From Candidatus Bathyarchaeota archaeon (GTDB lineage: Archaea > Thermoproteota > Bathyarchaeia > RBG-16-48-13 > JAGMEO01): a DNA stretch of 8,977 nt. The DNA is taken from positions 1 to 8,977 of the forward strand of contig JAUVYS010000045.1 in assembly GCA_030602965.1 (NCBI GenBank). The letters are read 5' to 3'. The first letter of the stretch is position 1, and each line of letters begins with the position of its first letter. This document shows positions 5,680 to 8,977 of the stretch, piece by piece. The position numbers were made by a program, and so were the translations under genes. The notes under the pieces were generated by a model. The model was given only the letters and a program-made list of their open reading frames with translations. It was not told the DNA's origin and ran no database searches.

Positions 5680-5711
5680 ATTAGATTTAATAGGTTTGAG
5701 TCTTCAGAAAA

Positions 5712-6575
5712 CTAGGTTTTAGTTTCCCGGATTTTTTTGAACTTTTCCATTAACCTTGTTGTAATTGTGCCAGGTTTGCCGTTGCCTATCTTTTTTCCGT
5801 CTACTTCAACGAGTGGCATGACCTCGGCTGCTGTTCCTGTGAAGAAGGCTTCATCGGCATTGTACAAGTCATGGGTTGTTATATCTTCTTCTTTTACTTT
5901 GATTCCATCTTCGGTAGCTAAATCAATAACGGTGTTTCGTGTTACACCAACGAGGATGTCTGCTGTGGGTGGAGGAGTCAGTATTACTCCATTCTTAATA
6001 ATGAATATGTTATCGCTTGATCCTTCGCAGATAAGGCCTTGCTGGTTCAACATTATTGCCTCTTCCACATTGGCTCTGTTTGCTTCCATTTTAGCAAGAA
6101 TGTTGTTTAGGTAGTTTAGTGATTTGATCATAGGATTTAGAGCTGTGACAGCATTTCTTCTTGTAGAGGCTGTTATTGCTTTCAAGCTTTCTGTTTGGTA
6201 GATCAAGATTTGATCAGCTATCACTATGATTGAGGGTTTCTGGCATTTACGAGGATCAAGTCCAAGATCTCCAATTCCTCTGGTCACGACCACTCTTATG
6301 TAAGCGTTTTTTCTTAAATCGTTCTTTTCTATAGCTTCAAGGATAGTTTTTTTCATGTTTTCCTGATTCATAGGGATATCGAGTCCTATAGATTTAGCTG
6401 ACTCATAAAGGCGTTTAATATGCTCATCAAATTTGAAGACGTGACCATTATAAGATCTAATTCCTTCAAACACTCCGTCTCCATAAAGAAAACCATGATC
6501 GAAAACGGAAATTTTCGCCTGGCTTTTTGGCAAGAATTCTCCATTGATATATACGAGACATTCTCTTTCAGTCAT
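5712..6575 (-). CDS. ilvE: Branched-chain amino acid aminotransferase
   Basis: Fold-type IV PLP enzyme that transfers the amino group between glutamate and the keto acids of leucine, isoleucine and valine, the last step of their synthesis. The 287 residues are near the usual size. Class-IV signatures: an N-terminal YINGEFLPKSQAKISVFDHGFLYGDGVFEGIR segment (FDHG, GDGVFEGIR), IKSLNYLNN with the probable PLP lysine K151, the EAIMLN strand, and EGSSDNIF with E184 and the phosphate-binding loop (family ECSGDNIF-like), then the PP-ADILVGVTR segment. FEGIR and the NYLNNILAK block favour IlvE over D-alanine aminotransferase or aminodeoxychorismate lyase. It follows ilvD by 56 bases on the same strand, so it belongs to the branched-chain cluster, though TATA-like elements in the gap could drive it separately. 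The ATG at 6575 has only a weak ribosome binding site (GAGCTGG). Confidence 0.93.
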   Translation of the reverse strand: MTERECLVYINGEFLPKSQAKISVFDHGFLYGDGVFEGIRSYNGHVFKFDEHIKRLYESAKSIGLDIPMNQENMKKTILEAIEKNDLRKNAYIRVVVTRGIGDLGLDPRKCQKPSIIVIADQILIYQTESLKAITASTRRNAVTALNPMIKSLNYLNNILAKMEANRANVEEAIMLNQQGLICEGSSDNIFIIKNGVILTPPPTADILVGVTRNTVIDLATEDGIKVKEEDITTHDLYNADEAFFTGTAAEVMPLVEVDGKKIGNGKPGTITTRLMEKFKKIRETKT

Positions 6576-6605
6576 ATGTTTTCCAGCTCTTATGTGCGAT
6601 AAAAG

Positions 6606-6613
6606 ATTATAAA
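6606..6613 (-). promoter_or_regulatory. Candidate internal promoter (TATA) for ilvE
   Basis: In the 56-base gap after ilvD the minus strand reads TTTTTTATAATC, with core TTTATAAT here. It predicts a start near 6584, about 9 bases before the ilvE ATG. Another TATA-like string, AATATATAAG, overlaps the ilvD stop at 6632-6634. Either could give ilvE a transcript of its own; read-through from ilvD is equally possible. Confidence 0.3.
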
Positions 6614-6631
6614 AAATATTCAGATTTTCAC

Positions 6632-8290
6632 TTATATATTTAAGGTAGCTCCCTTATCTGCTGACTTAACACTTGAAGAATATCTTCTTAAATAACCACT
6701 GGAAACTTTAGGTCTAGGTTTCCATGAATTTAGTCTTCTCTCAATTTCTTTTTCATCCACTTTCAAGTTGAGTCTCCTTTCGGGTATATTCAGCTCTATG
6801 AGGTCACCATTTTCGATAATTGCGATTGGTCCTCCTTCAGCTGCTTCTGGTGAAATGTGTCCTACACAAGGACCGTGTGTGCCTCCTGAGAATCTTCCAT
6901 CAGTAATAAGCGCCACAGAGTCGATGAGTCCCATTCCAGCGATTGCAGAGGTTGGAGAGAGCATCTCTCTCATACCAGGACCACCTTTTGGCCCTTCGTA
7001 ACGTATTACGATGACATTACCACTTTTCACTTCTTTCTCCAGAATTGCTTTCATTGCTTCTTCTTCAGAGTCAAAGACTTTAGCTGAACCCGTAAAGTTC
7101 ATAATCTTTAACGAGATTGCGGCGGTTTTAACAACTGATCCCTGTGGAGCTATGTTCCCCAACAGAATCGCTATTCCCCCTTCTTTATGAATGGGGTTTG
7201 ATAAAGGTCGAATGACTTCTTCATTTAGAATACTTGCGTCTCTAATGTTGTCTTGAACTTTTTCTCCAGTGACAGAGATGATGTTTAAGTGTAAGTGTTT
7301 CGATAGCCTTTTCATAATAGCAGGGACCCCTCCTGCTGCGTCTAAGTCTTCCATAGTGTAGGGTCCACCTGGACACATATTTGACAGATGTGGTATTTTT
7401 CTGCTTAATTTATCAAAAATATTTAGATTAAGTTTTATCCCTGCCTCAGATGCAATGGCTAGAAGGTGTAGAACAGTGTTAGTGGATCCTCCTAAGGCAA
7501 GATCGACCATTATAGCGTTCTTGAAAGCATCTATTGTGAGAATCTTTGAAGGCTTTAAATCTGTTTTTATTAACTTCATTATTTGTCTTCCACTGGCTCT
7601 AGCCAATGTCAACCTTTTTGCATTAACAGCTGACACTGTGGCAGACCCTGGAAGAGCCATGCCCATGGCTTCAGAGAGGCAAGCCATAGTGTTAGCAGTA
7701 AACAATCCATTACATGATCCGCATGTTGGACATGCAACGTCTTCCATCCCCTTAAGCTCTTCTTTTGATATTTTTCCTTCTTTGTATTTTCCAACGCCTT
7801 CAAAGACTGAAATTAAACCTATCTTTTGATTCTTAAAGTAACCTGAAAGCATTGGCCCTCCAGTAATTATGATTGAAGGAATATCTACTCTTGCTGCAGC
7901 CATCAACATTCCCGGTGTGATCTTATCACAATTTGTCACCAACACTACTCCATCAAACCTGTGAGCTTGCACCATTAACTCTACAGAATCAGCAATTACC
8001 TCTCGAGATGGTAAGCTGTACTTCATCCCTTCATGTCCCATAGCGATTCCATCACATATACCAATGGTGCCGAACTCGAAAGGTACACCTCCTGCTTCTC
8101 GCACTCCTTCAGATACAGCTTTGGCGACTTTATCCAAACAGATGTGCCCAGGGATTATTGTGTTGTAGCTGTTTGCTACGCCTATGAAAGGCTTATTGAT
8201 GTCCTCGTCGGATAAACCTAAAGCTTTTAAAAGTGATCTATTTGGCGCTCTTTCAAAACCTCTTTTCACATCGTCACTTCTCAGTTTCAT
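6632..8290 (-). CDS. ilvD: Dihydroxy-acid dehydratase
   Basis: Converts 2,3-dihydroxy-isovalerate and 2,3-dihydroxy-3-methylvalerate to the keto acids that become valine, leucine and isoleucine; a cytosolic Fe-S and Mg-dependent IlvD/Edd enzyme. The 552 residues are full length. Signatures: NSYNTIIPGHICLDK with C51, ICDGIAMGHEGMKYSLPSRE (79-97), TNCDKITPGM with C121 and K123 (metal-site lysine), ACPTCGSCNGLFTANTM with C193, YEGPKGGPGMREM (431-443), and ITDGRFSGGTHGPCVGHISPEAAEGGP (462-488) with S468, the probable catalytic base. C51, C121 and C193 are the expected cluster ligands. Edd (6-phosphogluconate dehydratase) is less likely given the length, the motif wording and the leuA/ilvE neighbours. 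The start overlaps the upstream leuA-like stop as ATGA, with AGGTGA upstream, so translation is probably coupled. Confidence 0.96.
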   Translation of the reverse strand: MKLRSDDVKRGFERAPNRSLLKALGLSDEDINKPFIGVANSYNTIIPGHICLDKVAKAVSEGVREAGGVPFEFGTIGICDGIAMGHEGMKYSLPSREVIADSVELMVQAHRFDGVVLVTNCDKITPGMLMAAARVDIPSIIITGGPMLSGYFKNQKIGLISVFEGVGKYKEGKISKEELKGMEDVACPTCGSCNGLFTANTMACLSEAMGMALPGSATVSAVNAKRLTLARASGRQIMKLIKTDLKPSKILTIDAFKNAIMVDLALGGSTNTVLHLLAIASEAGIKLNLNIFDKLSRKIPHLSNMCPGGPYTMEDLDAAGGVPAIMKRLSKHLHLNIISVTGEKVQDNIRDASILNEEVIRPLSNPIHKEGGIAILLGNIAPQGSVVKTAAISLKIMNFTGSAKVFDSEEEAMKAILEKEVKSGNVIVIRYEGPKGGPGMREMLSPTSAIAGMGLIDSVALITDGRFSGGTHGPCVGHISPEAAEGGPIAIIENGDLIELNIPERRLNLKVDEKEIERRLNSWKPRPKVSSGYLRRYSSSVKSADKGATLNI

Positions 8291-8977
8291 TTTTTCACCT
8301 TATGTTGGTTTTCTTTAACATGTTTAGAAAGAAGCATGTTCATACCACTCAACATTGCGTCAACACTAGCTATGACAATATCACCATGAACTCCAGTGGC
8401 AGTCACAATTCGGTTATTACGTCTTAAACGAACCACCACCTCCACAACTGCATCGCTACCGCCAGTTATGGCTTTAACATGATATTGTTCCAATTCAATA
8501 TCAGCTGTTTGTAGGACTGCTTTTCGAATGGCGTTTATTGCAGCGTCTACGGGACCAGTGCCAGTGCTAGCTTCTATCAATGAAGACCCATTTATGTTCA
8601 GCTTCACAGAAGCTGTTGGTGTAACCTTATTCCCTGTGATAACAGTGAGCTCGTCAATTTCAATAGCTTGAGTTTGCGGTAACCCCATCACAGATAGTGC
8701 AATAGCATAGAGATCAGCATCTGTAATTGTCTTGCCTCTATCTCCAATCTTCTTTATTCTTTGAAATATCTCTTTCAATTGTTTTGGTTGAGGTTCTAGT
8801 CCACTGTCTTTGAGAGTGGCTTTGATTCCGTGTGTACCTGAATGCTTACCTGCAGCGAACTTCCTGGACGCTCCAACTAACTCGGGTGAAATAGGTTCAT
8901 ATGTCAATGGGTAAGAGAGAATTGCATGGGTGTGTATAATAATATTACGCCTATCCGAAGAAGCGGTAATATCCAAA
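8287..8977 (-). CDS. leuA: 2-Isopropylmalate/citramalate/homocitrate synthase family protein, C-terminal part (5' end outside window)
   Basis: The visible 229 codons hold the linker subdomains and the LeuA dimerisation (allosteric) domain of an acyl-CoA condensing enzyme of the LeuA family; the catalytic TIM barrel lies beyond the right edge. IHTHAIL and TYEPISPELVG correspond to segments carrying the catalytic His and Tyr in Mycobacterium LeuA. AGKHSGTHGIK matches the GKHSGRHA block of LeuA proteins, followed by GDRGKTITDADL. The regulatory domain starts near AIEIDELTVITG and contains SLIEASTGTGPVDAAINAI, YHVKAITGGSDAVVEVVVRL and GVHGDIVIASVDAMLSGMN, the leucine-binding fold. The frame is open to the edge; the TTG at 8976 is internal. 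ilvD and ilvE downstream favour LeuA, but citramalate synthase (CimA) has the same architecture and homocitrate synthase is related, so the substrate is not settled. Confidence 0.85.
   Translation of the reverse strand, partial: LDITASSDRRNIIIHTHAILSYPLTYEPISPELVGASRKFAAGKHSGTHGIKATLKDSGLEPQPKQLKEIFQRIKKIGDRGKTITDADLYAIALSVMGLPQTQAIEIDELTVITGNKVTPTASVKLNINGSSLIEASTGTGPVDAAINAIRKAVLQTADIELEQYHVKAITGGSDAVVEVVVRLRRNNRIVTATGVHGDIVIASVDAMLSGMNMLLSKHVKENQHKVKK
8295..8300 (-). promoter_or_regulatory. Ribosome binding site of ilvD inside the leuA-like gene
   Basis: The minus strand reads AGGTGA, 4 bases before the ilvD ATG and within the last codons of the leuA-like gene. Together with the ATGA overlap it fixes the ilvD start and indicates translational coupling. 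Confidence 0.6.

Larger units (their letters stand above)
5539..5711. other. Gene-free intergenic region with T-run terminators between convergent genes
   Basis: This 173-base AT-rich stretch separates the 3' ends of the TrmB-like gene and ilvE. I find no credible ORF, tRNA or known RNA motif in it. It holds oligo-T runs on both strands and a small hairpin, AGAGA-AGC-TCTCT at 5617-5629, with no T-run directly after it. GTCTTCAG occurs at 5651-5658 and 5700-5707, with a near copy, GTCTTCAT, at 5609-5616. Confidence 0.6.

Noticed and set aside
5540..5711. C/D-box guide RNA on the minus strand (CTGATGA and AGATGAT strings around 5600-5620)
   Set aside because: The C-box match starts with C rather than a purine, and no properly spaced D and D' CUGA boxes or terminal stem could be assembled.
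5737..7829. Plus-strand open frames opposite ilvE and ilvD, some fairly long (5737-6114, 7455-7829)
   Set aside because: They lie entirely opposite highly conserved enzyme genes, show no recognisable domains, and have no ribosome binding site or promoter that stands out.
1..8977. Mobile element, CRISPR array, defence or toxin genes, tRNA or rRNA
   Set aside because: I looked on both strands and found no transposase or integrase signatures, regular repeats, cloverleaf-like segments or rRNA-like sequence. Nearly all of the DNA is accounted for by conserved metabolic, ribosomal and regulatory genes.

Overview
The window reads as ordinary chromosomal DNA of an AT-rich archaeon, most likely from the TACK side of the tree (a Bathyarchaeia- or Thermoproteota-like lineage). 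The evidence is a ribosomal protein S25e gene (known from TACK and Asgard archaea and generally absent from Euryarchaeota), a radical SAM protein with the full cysteine layout of tetraether lipid synthase, a TrmB-family regulator, TATA-like elements about 25-30 bases upstream of starts, T-run terminators and near-leaderless genes. The phylum is an inference; no rRNA or other decisive marker is present.

Layout: (1) Bases 1-564 (+) are the C-terminal part of a DegT/DnrJ/EryC1/StrS sugar aminotransferase; the window opens exactly on its presumed PLP lysine. It converges, across an AT-rich palindrome, on (2) an FMN-binding glutamate-synthase-like protein (614-2215, -). (3) A divergent region of about 160 bases leads to a small cyclophilin-fold protein (2380-2757, +), whose stop codon interlocks with the stop of (4) ribosomal protein S25e (2754-3086, -). 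(5) Upstream of S25e on the same strand is a Tes-like radical SAM enzyme (3133-4656, -). (6) Divergent from it across about 100 bases is a TrmB-like regulator (4756-5538, +) cut in the middle by one in-frame TGA. (7) Bases 5539-5711 hold no gene. (8) Bases 5712-8977 (-) are a branched-chain amino acid cluster, transcribed leuA-like > ilvD > ilvE. The leuA-like gene is cut by the window edge. leuA and ilvD overlap by ATGA; ilvD and ilvE are 56 bases apart.

How the genes work together: the leuA/ilvD/ilvE block supplies acyl-CoA condensation, dihydroxyacid dehydration and the final transamination of leucine, isoleucine and valine synthesis; ilvB, ilvN and ilvC are not in the window. The Tes-like enzyme would join two archaeol lipids into membrane-spanning tetraethers, and the divergent TrmB-like gene is a positional candidate for its regulator. 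The remaining genes look like unrelated housekeeping genes.

I found no defence system, mobile element, CRISPR array or tRNA. The most notable signals are the nonsense codon in the TrmB gene, the shared tes/trmB control region with a palindrome over the TATA-like element, and a glutamate-synthase-like protein that lacks the usual [3Fe-4S] cysteines.
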